Source: Larkinella punicea
GTDB taxonomy: Bacteria; Bacteroidota; Bacteroidia; Cytophagales; Spirosomataceae
Assembly (NCBI RefSeq): GCF_003334855.1
Contig: NZ_QOWE01000033.1
Coordinates: 40,910-104,909 of the forward strand
Length of the DNA stretch: 64,000 bases
Direction: 5' to 3'
The notes under the pieces are model-generated. The model searched no databases, was not told the origin of the DNA, and saw only the letters and a list, made by a program, of their open reading frames with translations. The position numbers and the translations under genes were made by a program. Positions within the stretch are counted from its first letter, which is position 1; each line of letters starts with the position of its first letter. Below, in pieces: positions 46,301-54,575 of this stretch.

Positions 46301-47887
46301 TCCGTACCCATTTTCGCCGGAGCCGTAGCGGTATGTTTTGACTTTAAGCGGGTCATTGGCCGATGCCTGGGTCTCGATTCGGTTCACCCGAAGTCCGCCA
46401 GCTAATTGAATTGCGTTTGTACCGGGGTCAAAATACCGGTTAGACTCGTAGAAAAAACGGGAATGGCCGCCTGTTGGGTAGGTTACTTTGTTCAGAATCC
46501 AGGCCTGCATGTGGGGCTCGCTACACGAGCGATTGGCTCCACCGATCGTTGTCGAACCCATGTAGCCAGCGGTACCGTACAGGTTGACGGTTTGGGCCGG
46601 TATAAGCGTGGTCGGGTTGTTGGCTCCGTTAAAATAGCCCCAGACATCCCGGCTGCGCGATTGGGTCCCCGGCAGGTTCTGGGTCATGTTGTATTCGAAC
46701 AGATATTTACTGATAATCCCATTATTGATATCCTGCATCAACACGGCGTTGAGTTTCAATGGGGCATTCAGATAGCCGTAATTCTGAGGTTGGGTAGCGG
46801 GAAAGTATCCTTGCTGGAGATCGATCCGTTTGATTCGCTGGAAGGTGTTGGAAATAATGTTGAACCCATACACATCAATGTAATCCAACGCCTTTAGACC
46901 GGGTATGTCGGCCCGATTGGCGACTTCAGGCGAAAACGTTAGTTTCCCGCCCGGAAAAACGATTTCCTGCAACTGGCGGGTGGTATGATACGTACTGACC
47001 GCAGCAGAAGTAAAATTCTGATTGCCCAGAAAGGCAGAACTGCAATCGCCGGAAGTCTGATCCACAATGGTTTGCGTATCGACGATGTCGGTGGTACTGG
47101 TATGACTGACGGATGTATAATAAAACTGAACCAGATCATCCGGTCGGTTTCCCTGAATTTTGCTGAGCTGCCAGGCACTGGTGTAGCTGAGTTGTCCGCT
47201 GCCATTGTTAAAAGCGACGGATTCGGTCTGGTCGAACGTATAGACGATGCCGTCTTCGTCGGTCACCGTAAAGCCGGTGATGGTTCCCGTTTGGGATTGT
47301 ATAAAGTTGATTTTAACCCGCTCGAAAGGCATGGTGGTGGCAACACTGCCCGTACCGTCCGGAATGAGCACAAACTTAAGGGTCCGTCCACCTGGAAAAG
47401 TCAGGTTAAACACATCATACCCGGAATCGTAGACCCGGTTATTATATTGTTCAAAGAAATTGAATATGTTGTCGCAGGCCGTATTTCCACTCACATTGGG
47501 GTCCAGGGTGGGATGAACGCCGGGCCAGTACAAAATATCCGACAGTTCATCCGGCCGACCCGTCACGCTGCGTGAAATGACCCCGCCCGTATTTAAAGCC
47601 CAGCCCAAGCCAACCCAACTCGCCTGATCCGTTACTTTATGCCCTCCGGCATGGTAATCGAAACTGACCGGAACCCGCACCTGGCCCGCCGAGATGTCGA
47701 AAACCGGGACGGTGATCGACGGTATTCCCGTATTCAAACTGACCGGATGTTCACCGAATCGGCCCAGCGATGCTACATTGGGCGATTGGGGCGACAAAGA
47801 AGGCCGTAAATTAGGAACCTGGCCTTGTGCCTTTGCTGCATCGATCGTAGTAAACAGCAGCAATGCAACGAGTAGAAACCGTTTCAT
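43334..47887 (-). CDS. Secreted RHS/YD-repeat protein with three ricin-type lectin domains
   Basis: 1517 residues, signal peptide to DAAKAQ (about 20). N-terminal region is SpvB/RHS-like (PVSLNTGIPSITVPVFDI, VSFDYHAGGHKVTDQASWVGLGWALNTGGVISR). YD-type repeats at about 850-970 (NGLRTRLEWNAYNSG, RYEYDYFGRLDAIRDHD). Then ricin-B-like domain 1 (about 985-1125), an Ig/PKD-like insert (about 1130-1215), ricin domain 2 (about 1217-1360) and a third, more divergent one (about 1360-1500). Domains 1 and 2 are close copies (DNTVQQQTPVGGQTNQIWRF against DNTVQQQTQVVGQANQIWKF). No RHS core motif, no toxin tail and no T9SS sorting domain are seen. Last gene of a three-gene operon; probably surface-associated and glycan-binding. 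Confidence 0.8.
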   Translation of the reverse strand: MKRFLLVALLLFTTIDAAKAQGQVPNLRPSLSPQSPNVASLGRFGEHPVSLNTGIPSITVPVFDISAGQVRVPVSFDYHAGGHKVTDQASWVGLGWALNTGGVISRSVTGRPDELSDILYWPGVHPTLDPNVSGNTACDNIFNFFEQYNNRVYDSGYDVFNLTFPGGRTLKFVLIPDGTGSVATTMPFERVKINFIQSQTGTITGFTVTDEDGIVYTFDQTESVAFNNGSGQLSYTSAWQLSKIQGNRPDDLVQFYYTSVSHTSTTDIVDTQTIVDQTSGDCSSAFLGNQNFTSAAVSTYHTTRQLQEIVFPGGKLTFSPEVANRADIPGLKALDYIDVYGFNIISNTFQRIKRIDLQQGYFPATQPQNYGYLNAPLKLNAVLMQDINNGIISKYLFEYNMTQNLPGTQSRSRDVWGYFNGANNPTTLIPAQTVNLYGTAGYMGSTTIGGANRSCSEPHMQAWILNKVTYPTGGHSRFFYESNRYFDPGTNAIQLAGGLRVNRIETQASANDPLKVKTYRYGSGENGYGTLNVTLNKSSWSNVYSEQLPPDCRQQTRVFGSNPTSSISPFDGSPVTYPEVAEYEGTYNGSNENGKTVYTFRTSGDVTFGVGGGNSGRTYVASYHWDRGQLLTRTVYNQANQMLHRQVNTYMNPIKTELAKAGVLILKNLTYTTEWATYYSNPRTPPPCDYLRNQYAPPTYYPWPKGNIRLFRTEDYQYPAGNGNAVATSTETVYNADYQPALQTVTAADGSITVRQMRYPFDLSFPTPASGPTRGIQLLRNRGQRNVVIEEYAYRKNYSADPNPYLIGGQLNLFEENSLVPGYALPKETHRLQVMDRCCLLSSYVPLSLTNSTANKDSRYGLELTYTAYDSRANPLEYVLRNGLRTRLEWNAYNSGLVPFSVFTSETSNYNTAASLTTRYAYDVPLLGVKTTTDPNGFATRYEYDYFGRLDAIRDHDLNLLKTIDYNYANGEQNPKKLAPFSTVNSSVGSGCFLIYNTLSGKVLQTMNDNTVQQQTPVGGQTNQIWRFDQQPNGSFKLTTQNGSGQALQTNSANQGEFLRIGNYTGTTLQLWNFNETAVNSRQYRVSLSAGTTWDIEGAGAGPKAQLYGSMTNPGDFHYSQPYRFFQLLSVSCPGCSAPIPSLSANPSSICPGQTATLTASGCTGGTVTWSTGAVGNTLLVNNSGTYLATCTLNGCTSAAGQVTVQTNANCAGGDAVGNGCFVISSVYSGKAMQVMSDNTVQQQTQVVGQANQIWKFEQQGNGQYKLTSQNGSGQVASVNAAGNGELIRLAAFTNTTLQFWNFSQTAAGSGQYRVHQSAGNTWDLRSRGVDPELQLWGSVQNTSDPDYAGTYRIFRLTSVGCPTSPNCYSIRLVANGKRLSNANGTLKIQDPDDSQNGQIWKLDPVGSSTKLTTMTGTGLVIGAAGGNQTLDTELVLQSYTGQPHQHWTQQLVTDGNPGIKYGFVSNNGSFAWSSVYNWGGGNPSAPAVSDFTLKPVADLLIYGAMKWFLDSRTCPW

Positions 47888-47898
47888 AGAAGGGAAGA

Positions 47899-48408
47899 TT
47901 AACGGCGCACAAAATACGTACTGCCCTGGTAAAGCGTATTATTCAGAAAACCGTCCGTAAACACCAGCGTATCCTTGCGACAGTCGTAACGAAACGTATC
48001 CCGAAAATTGAAAGCAGCTTTGTAGGTTTCAATCTCATCCGGTTTTCCCTCCCAGTAGAAGCGAATGACTTCATTCGCTACTTCGTAATGAAAGGAGATG
48101 GACAGGTCACTTCGTTTGGTATTCCGGCAATCATAAAAACTGAGTTCCCCTTTGTCTTTCCCCTTAAACTGGAGGACCAGTTCTTCTTCCAGCCGATTCT
48201 TTTGATTGGATTTCCCCTTTTTTCCACTCCGTTCCTTATCGCAAAGCACGAAGTCGTTGCCCCATTTTCCCGAAAAACAATCTTTGGCCAACGGAGCGGG
48301 GTTCACGGGAAAATCACCGGAGCGGTATCGGCTCGTGCTGCCAACCAAAGCCAGAAAAATAACCAGCCCCATGTATTTGGCCTTCCTGAAAAGCAGTTCC
48401 ATACCCAT
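47899..48408 (-). CDS. Small exported or membrane-anchored hypothetical protein
   Basis: 169 residues. N-terminal hydrophobic helix (YMGLVIFLALVGS, about 12-25) acts as signal or anchor. The mature part is highly charged (CDKERSGKKGKSNQKNRLEEELVLQFKG) with paired cysteines, and ends in YQGSTYFVRR. No family recognised. Lies 5 bp after the T9SS-sorted protein and 11 bp before the ricin/RHS gene, so the three form one operon and probably one surface system. Confidence 0.72.
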   Translation of the reverse strand: MGMELLFRKAKYMGLVIFLALVGSTSRYRSGDFPVNPAPLAKDCFSGKWGNDFVLCDKERSGKKGKSNQKNRLEEELVLQFKGKDKGELSFYDCRNTKRSDLSISFHYEVANEVIRFYWEGKPDEIETYKAAFNFRDTFRYDCRKDTLVFTDGFLNNTLYQGSTYFVRR

Positions 48409-48413
48409 AAAAA

Positions 48414-50831
48414 TTAGTGTTTCACGAAACGAACGGTTGTTATCTGATCGCCCTCCCTGACGGTTACGACGTAATGACCACTGGTCAGCCTGGTCAGGTT
48501 GAGGGTCTGTGTATACTGATGATCGGTTAAATTGCCGGCAGTCGTCATCAGGGGCTTGCCCTGTAGGTCAAACACGGTGAGCGTCAATGCACCGGTTTGC
48601 TGATACCCGCGATAGCGTACGGCCGTCTGAACACCTGCCGGATTGGGCGTGAGCGTTAGACGTTCCGGCTCGGCAGTCTGGCTGGCGGGAGCACAGGAAC
48701 CACACTGAAGCCCGATGTCTAACCCCGGCATTGACCCGCCCCCTGGTGGGGTCGTAAACCGGATCAGCGCCGTCTGGTCGGCCAGAATGGCGTCATTGTC
48801 AATTTGGTCAGCCTGGCTGGTGGCTACCGCTTTGCGCCGATCCGGCGCGGGCAAGCTCAGGCCCGAATGAACGGTTTGTTGCAGGGGTACGCGGATTTCG
48901 TAGTCCGTCAGGGGCTGTATACCACCGGTTGCCGATTGGTTATCAAAAGCATAATACCCCTCTTGATCGGTTTGGGTTTGTCCTGCCAATTTCCCTGCGC
49001 GATAGAGCGTTACCTGAATGGCTGGCAGCCCCGGCTCGTCGGCATCCTGTTGGCCATTGGCGTTGCGATCGTTCCAGACCCGGTTGCCGAGGGTCAGCGG
49101 AGGAGTTTCCGCGATGACTTCGACATCACCCACATTGTTAGTTTTCCAGAAATAACCGGCCCGCTCCCCGCCCGGAAATACCGCCTGCCCCCGAACAAAA
49201 CTTCCGGTCTGATTGGCAAACCAGCGAAAACCGCCCGTCACATACTGACCCGGCACCGGTTCGCGGGCGGCTACGACCAGTTGCCCTTGCTCCGGCAGAA
49301 GGGCGAGCCCTCCTGTAGCGGTTTCCTGGTGCCAAACGATGCCATCAGCCTGAAACTGATCGTCGTGGTAAAATTCACCCCCGGTGGGTCCTTGCCGGTT
49401 ATTACGGCCAGCCGACTGTTGGTCCCCCACACCGCCGTTTCGTTCAAGGTCGTAGCGACCATTCCGAAAAGCGACCCGCAAAATATCTCCTCCTGACAAA
49501 CCCCGGTAGGGCATCAAGGGCATGGACGAATTCGGCCGAAAGAGTTGTCCATCCCCGGCTTGGTGTCCGAGTCGATCCATCAAGCCGAGAATCATCGACC
49601 CGTCGGTGTCAAATTCAATGTCAGCCAGGATAGGCTGTGGATGGATGAGCCAGTCGGGAGCCGACGAAACCCTGGCTTGCCGGTAATCATCCGTCCAGGG
49701 TTGCCACCCGGATACGCCGTAGTCGAGCGTGCCCCGTGGATAATTCAAGGCCGTGCTGAAGACCTCGGTAAAAGCAGGCGTGTTGGCATTCGGATCGAAT
49801 CGGTATACAACAGCTCTTAGATCCGCAACGCGCTTCGAATGGCTGGCATCCTCAACAACGCCCACATAGACCTGGTCGTTGTATATTTTAACAGCAAAAG
49901 GCCGGGCGTCGCCCGATTGTCCCGCTGTCAGGGGCAGTGTAAATTTTTTTACATCCGGGGATTGGGGTAATGTGCCGTCGGCAGGCAAACGAAGGGCATA
50001 CAGGGCACGGTCGTAAAGGTTCATGACGAACAACATCTGCCCGTCGTCGGTTACATCCAGCCCCCCCAAGCTGCACTTGCCCACCAGGGAGAACATCAGC
50101 GAATCGTGGCTGACACTCGTAATGGTACTGCCCAAATCGCGTTTCAGGGTAGCCGGAGCCGTAGCGAAACCCAATGCATCGAGATTGATGAAGGGCAAAA
50201 CCGTTCCGTCGTCGGGCGACAGGCGGTAGATACCACCCGACCCCAGGGGCCCGAAACCGGCGTGCCGTTTCGCCAGGGCGGCCGCATAGAGCCTTTGGGA
50301 AGTTCGGTCATAGGCCAGCCCCCAGAGCGAACCCACCTGCCGGGGTGTGGCGATTCGTTTCAGCGTGGATGGGTCGCCGGAGGCCGCAGTTATGACCACC
50401 GCCGTGAGCGAATCGGCACCCGCATCGCCGTAGTCGCCGTTCACATAAACCGTCTGAACCAGCCGTGGATTGGCCCCCAACTGGTTGGCAGGGTGCTGCA
50501 CAACCAGATTGACCTCAGCGGGTGTCGTGGCAAACCGCACCAGGGGTGTATTTGCCACCGGTTGCCAGCCTTTTTCCAGATTACCAAATTCCAACCGTAC
50601 CGGCTGGTGTGGAGGAACCACCAATTGGTAAGTCCCATCGCCCCCCGTCGTCGTTTGGGCGATTAATCGCCCGTTAGTCCCGTAAGCCTTAACTTCCACC
50701 GAACTTACCGGGCGTTCTGTGCCTTTGGCCTTGTTAAGAGCATTGGCGTCCTGCCAAACCCGCCCCGAAATCTGGGCGGATAGGATCGACGAGTACAGGA
50801 GCAAAATCAGTGTTGATAGATAGTTCATCAT
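48414..50831 (-). CDS. Secreted SdrD_B-domain/propeller protein with T9SS type A sorting domain
   Basis: 805 residues, signal peptide to SILSAQ (about 19). First SdrD_B-like domain (ISGRVWQDANALNKAKGTERPV, about 20-110), a long propeller-like middle (about 125-560; GLAYDRTSQRLYAAAL, GGLDVTDDGQMLFVMNLYDRALYAL), second SdrD_B domain (LGNRVWNDRNANGQQDADEPGLPAIQVTLY, about 580-690). Type IX secretion sorting domain at the end (LTLTPNPAG..., GHYVVTVREGDQITTVRFVKH). The sorting domain means export and surface attachment by the T9SS. First gene of the operon with 47899 and 43334. Confidence 0.88.
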   Translation of the reverse strand: MMNYLSTLILLLYSSILSAQISGRVWQDANALNKAKGTERPVSSVEVKAYGTNGRLIAQTTTGGDGTYQLVVPPHQPVRLEFGNLEKGWQPVANTPLVRFATTPAEVNLVVQHPANQLGANPRLVQTVYVNGDYGDAGADSLTAVVITAASGDPSTLKRIATPRQVGSLWGLAYDRTSQRLYAAALAKRHAGFGPLGSGGIYRLSPDDGTVLPFINLDALGFATAPATLKRDLGSTITSVSHDSLMFSLVGKCSLGGLDVTDDGQMLFVMNLYDRALYALRLPADGTLPQSPDVKKFTLPLTAGQSGDARPFAVKIYNDQVYVGVVEDASHSKRVADLRAVVYRFDPNANTPAFTEVFSTALNYPRGTLDYGVSGWQPWTDDYRQARVSSAPDWLIHPQPILADIEFDTDGSMILGLMDRLGHQAGDGQLFRPNSSMPLMPYRGLSGGDILRVAFRNGRYDLERNGGVGDQQSAGRNNRQGPTGGEFYHDDQFQADGIVWHQETATGGLALLPEQGQLVVAAREPVPGQYVTGGFRWFANQTGSFVRGQAVFPGGERAGYFWKTNNVGDVEVIAETPPLTLGNRVWNDRNANGQQDADEPGLPAIQVTLYRAGKLAGQTQTDQEGYYAFDNQSATGGIQPLTDYEIRVPLQQTVHSGLSLPAPDRRKAVATSQADQIDNDAILADQTALIRFTTPPGGGSMPGLDIGLQCGSCAPASQTAEPERLTLTPNPAGVQTAVRYRGYQQTGALTLTVFDLQGKPLMTTAGNLTDHQYTQTLNLTRLTSGHYVVTVREGDQITTVRFVKH

Positions 50832-50947
50832 GGTTCATCTGATTTCTATGTTGTTTTGTGGTGTTGCGGATAGCTGAAAAATACCATTTAGATCGGGTTC
50901 TGTGGTTCTTGAATTTGCAATTTATTGCATGTGCAATCAAATAATAA

Positions 50948-50982
50948 ATGAGATTACTATAAGCTTATTATAATAATCTCAT
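50948..50982 (-). terminator. Hairpin closing the orphan RHS cassette array
   Basis: ATGAGATTA.. at 50948 pairs with TAATCTCAT ending at 50982 (9-bp perfect outer stem plus an inner TATAAGCTTATA-like helix with a bulge). It lies 10 bp beyond the last immunity-like gene in the direction of transcription, followed by T-rich DNA. The rest of the gap 50832-50947 contains ATTGCATGTGCAAT (perfect 6-bp arms) and the upstream region of the SdrD_B-protein operon. Confidence 0.75.
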
Positions 50983-50992
50983 ATTCAAATGG

Positions 50993-51283
50993 TCAGAATG
51001 CAGTTGGATTTTCTATACTTAAGGCCCTAAAAATATTTGATATAAGTTTTAAATCATAGACAATTGCGTCGTCAGATATATTTAATCTAGAAAGTTCTTC
51101 GAGATCATCAGTTAATTGTCCTAGTGAAAGGTTTTCAGGCTTACCATAGGGGTTGTATAACTCATCGGAAGAAATATCCCAATAAAAATCGCTTTTTAGT
51201 TCTATTTCGTTTCCCTTAGATTTTTGCAATTCGTGTAACAAAATAGAGGTTATTTTCTGCAGATTGTCAATATTTATTTTCAT
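50993..51283 (-). CDS. Putative immunity protein (orphan RHS module 5)
   Basis: 96 residues, acidic, AT-rich gene. It begins MKINIDNLQKITSILL and has the segment YWDISSDELYNPYGKP. I recall small proteins of this type beside Bacteroidota RHS genes, but no named family is assigned. It starts 2 bp after the stop of the orphan toxin tail (51286-51825), the usual toxin-immunity coupling. Last gene of the array, followed by a hairpin. Confidence 0.7.
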   Translation of the reverse strand: MKINIDNLQKITSILLHELQKSKGNEIELKSDFYWDISSDELYNPYGKPENLSLGQLTDDLEELSRLNISDDAIVYDLKLISNIFRALSIENPTAF

Positions 51284-51285
51284 GA

Positions 51286-51825
51286 TTACTCGTTATTAAT
51301 TATTTTTTGAATATTGTTTTTGAAAATTTGAATCTCCTGTTTTAGATGATTTATACGAGACTCGACAATTTTTTGTCTCACAGCATCATTAGGGGCATTT
51401 TTTAAAAAACCTTTGTTATCAAACTTCATTGGATCTTTGATATACTCATCAAGTTTTGATTGATGTTTCGCTATTTGGCTTTCAAGTGAAGAAATGGATT
51501 TTAACCTTCCAGCTAATTGTTTAGCCGCAACAATCTTACTACCAGGATTTGATTTACTCAACAGACCTAATCCCCCTAATACTTTGGTCGGGCTAAATAA
51601 GGTGATTAAGTTATCAATAATCCGGGTAGGATCATCTTCATCCCGTTTATCGGCAGCAAACAACCAGGCATTGGTGCGATCACCTGGATCAAAATAAGCA
51701 CTTCCGTCGGCATTAATCGGTTGTCCGGCTTCATTTAGAAAAGGTCCGGATACTTTATCTTTTTTCTTGCTGCTCGCGGGGTTATCTCTAGCCTGGTCCA
51801 TCGCCAGCATCCTGATAAGCCCCAC
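51286..51825 (-). pseudogene. Orphan RHS C-terminal toxin tail, module 5 (frameshifted from its RHS remnant)
   Basis: Open frame of 179 residues from a GTG. The part after about residue 13 looks like a true RHS tail (ARDNPASSKKKDKVSGPFL..., then a helical domain ending RQKIVESRINHLKQEIQIFK NNIQ). The DNA just upstream (51799-51865) matches the RHS linker of module 2 in another frame: KYSTGLIKFRGAYQDAGDGPG then stop. One missing base near 51785-51800 explains this. Without the RHS core it cannot be delivered; it would only become functional if recombined onto an intact gene after repair. Tail activity unknown. Confidence 0.72.
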
Positions 51826-51865
51826 GGAACTTTATCAACCCCGTCGAATACTTGCTGTTCTATTG
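51799..51865 (-). repeat. RHS linker remnant (module 5), homologous to 55446-55515
   Basis: Contains CCCCGTCGAATACTT and CCTGATAAG, matching the linker DNA of module 2 that encodes [18 protein letters not shown]. Homology fades beyond 51865, where an unrelated AT-rich sequence begins, marking the module's left-hand recombination boundary. Confidence 0.75.
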
Positions 51866-51952
51866 ACCTTTCTATATTTGGGCAGATCCTCCGCCTTGCT
51901 GAACCATATTTTAGGTCTATATTTTCCTTAGTCGTAGATATTTTTCTCATAC

Positions 51953-52288
51953 TTATTCAAGTTTATATGGAATATTAATCAAAGGATTAAAATCTGTTTT
52001 CCAAATATCTAGTTCTAGTAGATTACCGTTATCGTCTACATATAAAGAAGCTATCACTTCGACATTGTCTTCATCTTTAAACTGGTATTCACTAACTTGC
52101 TTATCAAATTTCCTATTCTCATTATAAACTCCATTTGGATATAAATATAAACTACCCATCTTTCCATCCTCCATTGAACGGACAAGCAAATTGTTCTTCC
52201 AGTTTAAGGGAAAATCTATTATAGCATTTTTTACTAATAGTTCAAGAAGCCTTTCTTCTTGAACTGAAGGTTTTCTATTTGACTCCAT
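51953..52288 (-). CDS. Putative immunity protein, DUF6984-like (module 4)
   Basis: 111 residues from ATG 52288, which lies inside the last codons of the toxin tail (stop 52275-52277), a 14-nt overlap typical of coupled toxin-immunity pairs. Features recalled for DUF6984: the N-terminal Leu-rich helix (EERLLELLVKNAI), MEDGKMGSLYLYPN, and ELDIWKTDFNPLINIP near the end. That family is often found as immunity proteins. Cytoplasmic, so its toxin should act in the cytoplasm. AT-rich. Confidence 0.75.
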   Translation of the reverse strand: MESNRKPSVQEERLLELLVKNAIIDFPLNWKNNLLVRSMEDGKMGSLYLYPNGVYNENRKFDKQVSEYQFKDEDNVEVIASLYVDDNGNLLELDIWKTDFNPLINIPYKLE

Positions 52289-52980
52289 GGATCCTTCCAA
52301 TATTTATTGTACCATCTGAAAGCTTGAACGCTGAATATTGTATCCTTTGTCCAGCAATTTCTATTATAGAGTTTAGAGGCTTTCCTTCGGTTATTTTAGA
52401 CGCAATGCTCGGAAAGTGTTTTTTTATCGCTGTCTCTACAATCGTTCTTTCCAAACCTAATGCATCAGTATGTCGAAAAGCATGATAAATCTGATTTTCT
52501 GTCTTTCCAAACTGGATAGTAAATTTGGCCTCTCCTTTAATCGCTTGTCCAAACTCAAACAAAGATTTTAACCACCTCCCGACCTTTAGAAAACTGAAGC
52601 CACTTTCCACAGCACTACCAATATCAACACCCGTCTGAGCAGCTTGTTCTTCGGGAGTAAACCACCAACCAAACTTTTTAGGTACAGTAGCTTTAATAAC
52701 CGCATTTTGTTCCGGCCCGGAACGTAAGGTGCCGTTGGGATAGGCCCCACTAATGGGTGCTTCCTGCTTTTTATTAGCCTCTTCTCCTTGCTCAAACCGC
52801 GTTATTGTCTGGGTTCTTCCAGCCGCATCATAGGATTCAACCGAACCATCCTTGCGGGTATACTGCCCTTGAATGCCATCCAGATAATCCTGCCCATCGG
52901 GATCGATATTCCGAGCCGGATTATTGGCGAAATACCGATATGGTGTTAAGCATAATAAACATTTGCCAGCGGATCTACCA
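52275..52980 (-). pseudogene. Orphan RHS C-terminal toxin tail, module 4 (5'-truncated RHS)
   Basis: The reading frame is open from about 52950 to 52275, but the first usable start codon is GTG 52610, so only 111 residues could be made independently. DNA 52551-52928 is near-identical to 57321-57716 of the intact RHS gene. Homology begins at VDPLA (about 52980) and a one-base loss near 52950 breaks the frame from there to NNPARNIDPDGQDYLDGIQG. The tail proper (EAKFTIQFGKTENQIYHAFR, then HTDALGLERTIVETAIKKHF) has a His-Ala-Phe-Arg-His cluster like nuclease-type RHS/CDI tips; exact family not assigned. Confidence 0.78.
52551..52928 (-). repeat. RHS linker repeat copy (module 4), homologous to 57321-57716
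   Basis: Long stretch of near-identity with the intact RHS gene, encoding the shared segments SGPEQNAVIKATVPKKFG and FTPEEQAAQTGVDIGSAVES. It differs by scattered substitutions and by an 18-bp shorter segment around the KKQEAP linker. Direct orientation, 4.8 kb apart: a substrate for homologous exchange. Confidence 0.9.
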
Positions 52981-52984
52981 TATA

Positions 52985-53452
52985 CTATATTTTAAATTCG
53001 TTTATATTCCAAAATTTTCCATAAAAAATAAGGTAGAGTGTAAATAATATAATTGGAATGCTTGAAAGTATTAATTTTATATTTTTATCTTTTGGAAGAT
53101 TTGATATTTTCTTAGTGCCATATAAAGCATTAAGAGAAAAATATATACTCGTTAAAGTTAGAAAAAAAGGCGACAGAATAAATAAGCCCCAATTGAATGA
53201 ACCCTCTTCAATAATTCCCCAAAATATGGATACACCATGAACTGAAAGAATTATACAAGCTATTAATCCTATAATGATACCAATTCGAAAATAGTAAATT
53301 AGAATTGGAATAGCTATCACAAATAAAATAACAACTCCTAGTAGTGCTACTATTGGTATATAACTGGCAAAGCCTGCTGAAAACCCTAAATAAAAAGAAA
53401 TGAGCCAAAAGTTAAAAAATGCGGTTGAAAAATAACTTATGTATATTTTCAT
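52985..53452 (-). CDS. Putative membrane immunity protein (module 3)
   Basis: 155 residues with four hydrophobic segments (about 5-25, 30-52, 57-80 and 85-110) plus a fifth near the end (LILSSIPIILFTLYLIFYG). Its ATG overlaps the toxin-tail stop by one base (TAATG). A polytopic immunity protein usually means that the toxin acts at or across the inner membrane; this is inference. No family recognised. AT-rich. Confidence 0.72.
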   Translation of the reverse strand: MKIYISYFSTAFFNFWLISFYLGFSAGFASYIPIVALLGVVILFVIAIPILIYYFRIGIIIGLIACIILSVHGVSIFWGIIEEGSFNWGLFILSPFFLTLTSIYFSLNALYGTKKISNLPKDKNIKLILSSIPIILFTLYLIFYGKFWNINEFKI

Positions 53453-54386
53453 TATTCTTTTCTTTGAGGTTGAGTATTTGAAATTTTTTTATTCCAATCT
53501 GGAATACTATATGTTGTGCCACCAGATTTTACACCCGTAAAATTTCCCTTTTTATCAGTTGTAATTGTTAGATTAAAGTTTGTAATTGAATTTGTGCTAT
53601 TTTCTCCCGGTAGTTCAGTAAATGGTCCAGTATTTCTGCCAACTCCTGCATCAATTTGCCCAACTCCTAAAAATAAGTTATTACCACTTGGGTCTGTTAC
53701 AAATGCTTCTGTACTTGGGAAATTGTCGCCTGTAAGTTTTCCACTAATAGATAACGTACCTGCTTTCTTGTTTTCCGTAACTGAAAAATCTGAAAATACG
53801 TTTATATCGGGTGTACCTGCTGGGGTTTTTGGATTAGCTGCTGCTGCACTTGTCGCAAATCTAAAAGTTTTAGAATCTCCTTTTTCGCTAATTGAAAAGC
53901 CTTTTGTAAATTCTACTGATGGTGTTGCGGTTTTGGCATTGCTTGGGTCTAATGCCATGTATGTAGGCGAACTCCATGCTTTCGTAGAAATACTTGACTT
54001 GTCAGTATCAAAATTAATTCTTTGGTGCATTCTCGCAGTTGCACTTGAACTTGTTGAATAACCACGACCATCGCCATGAAACCCAAAACCAAATTCTTTA
54101 AACGGTGCAAATGCTCTAATTGTAATTGGGTAAGGTATTTTTCCGTCTTTATCAACATATTTGTAGGGGTTGTCAAAGCAAAAAGTATACGGAGACCAGG
54201 CTGGCATCTTTTCCGCCAGCGGATCGACCACACTCCACCGCCCAATCGTCGGATCATACATCCGGGCCCAGTAATCCAGCCAGGGCGTTTGCAACTGCTG
54301 CTCCTTGCCGTTGTAGAGGTACTTGTTGGTGTTGACATCGCCTTGCCGGATGACCGCCAGACCAAAACCGTAGTACTCCGTTTGCT
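53452..54386 (-). pseudogene. Orphan RHS C-terminal toxin tail, module 3
   Basis: RHS homology starts abruptly at QTEYYGFGLAVIRQ (54386) and the frame is open without a start codon until TTG 54294, giving 280 residues. The first ~45 are RHS core ([20 protein letters not shown]). The tail (about 60-280) is low in Cys and Ser/Thr/Asn-rich, begins TIRAFAPFKEFGFGFHGDGR GYST, and ends IPDWNKKISNTQPQRKE. The FxGDxRGxST block resembles DUF3238-type domains seen at RHS ends (recollection). Followed with 1-bp overlap by a membrane immunity-like gene. Confidence 0.75.
54215..54386 (-). repeat. RHS core repeat copy (module 3), homologous to 57754-57925
   Basis: 172 bp matching the intact RHS gene with five differences counted by eye. 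It encodes EYYGFG through [10 protein letters not shown]. The right end stops at 54386 next to TATAATTG; from 54387 to 54575 lies AT-rich DNA with no convincing gene. Confidence 0.92.
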
Positions 54387-54575
54387 ATAATTGTGTTAGC
54401 TTGTTACTTATATCAAAGAACAATTCTTTAGCCCCGGATCACTACTGACGTTTTATTCGAGTCCAAAAATTCAAAAGAATGTAAACATCGCATTAGTCGT
54501 TTAAAGTTAGAAAAGTTGTAAACTCCGGATAAAATAATATACTTAAATACGCCATTGATCGGCATCAATAGCATT

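Noticed and set aside
43334..47887. Second polymorphic toxin
   Set aside because: Although RHS-like, it lacks the RHS core motif, ends in a ricin-like domain instead of a toxin tail, and has no immunity gene behind it.
50903..50930. CRP-type site at ATTGCATGTGCAAT
   Set aside because: Palindromic, but it lacks the TGTGA/TCACA arms and spacing of CRP sites; kept only as a possible operator.
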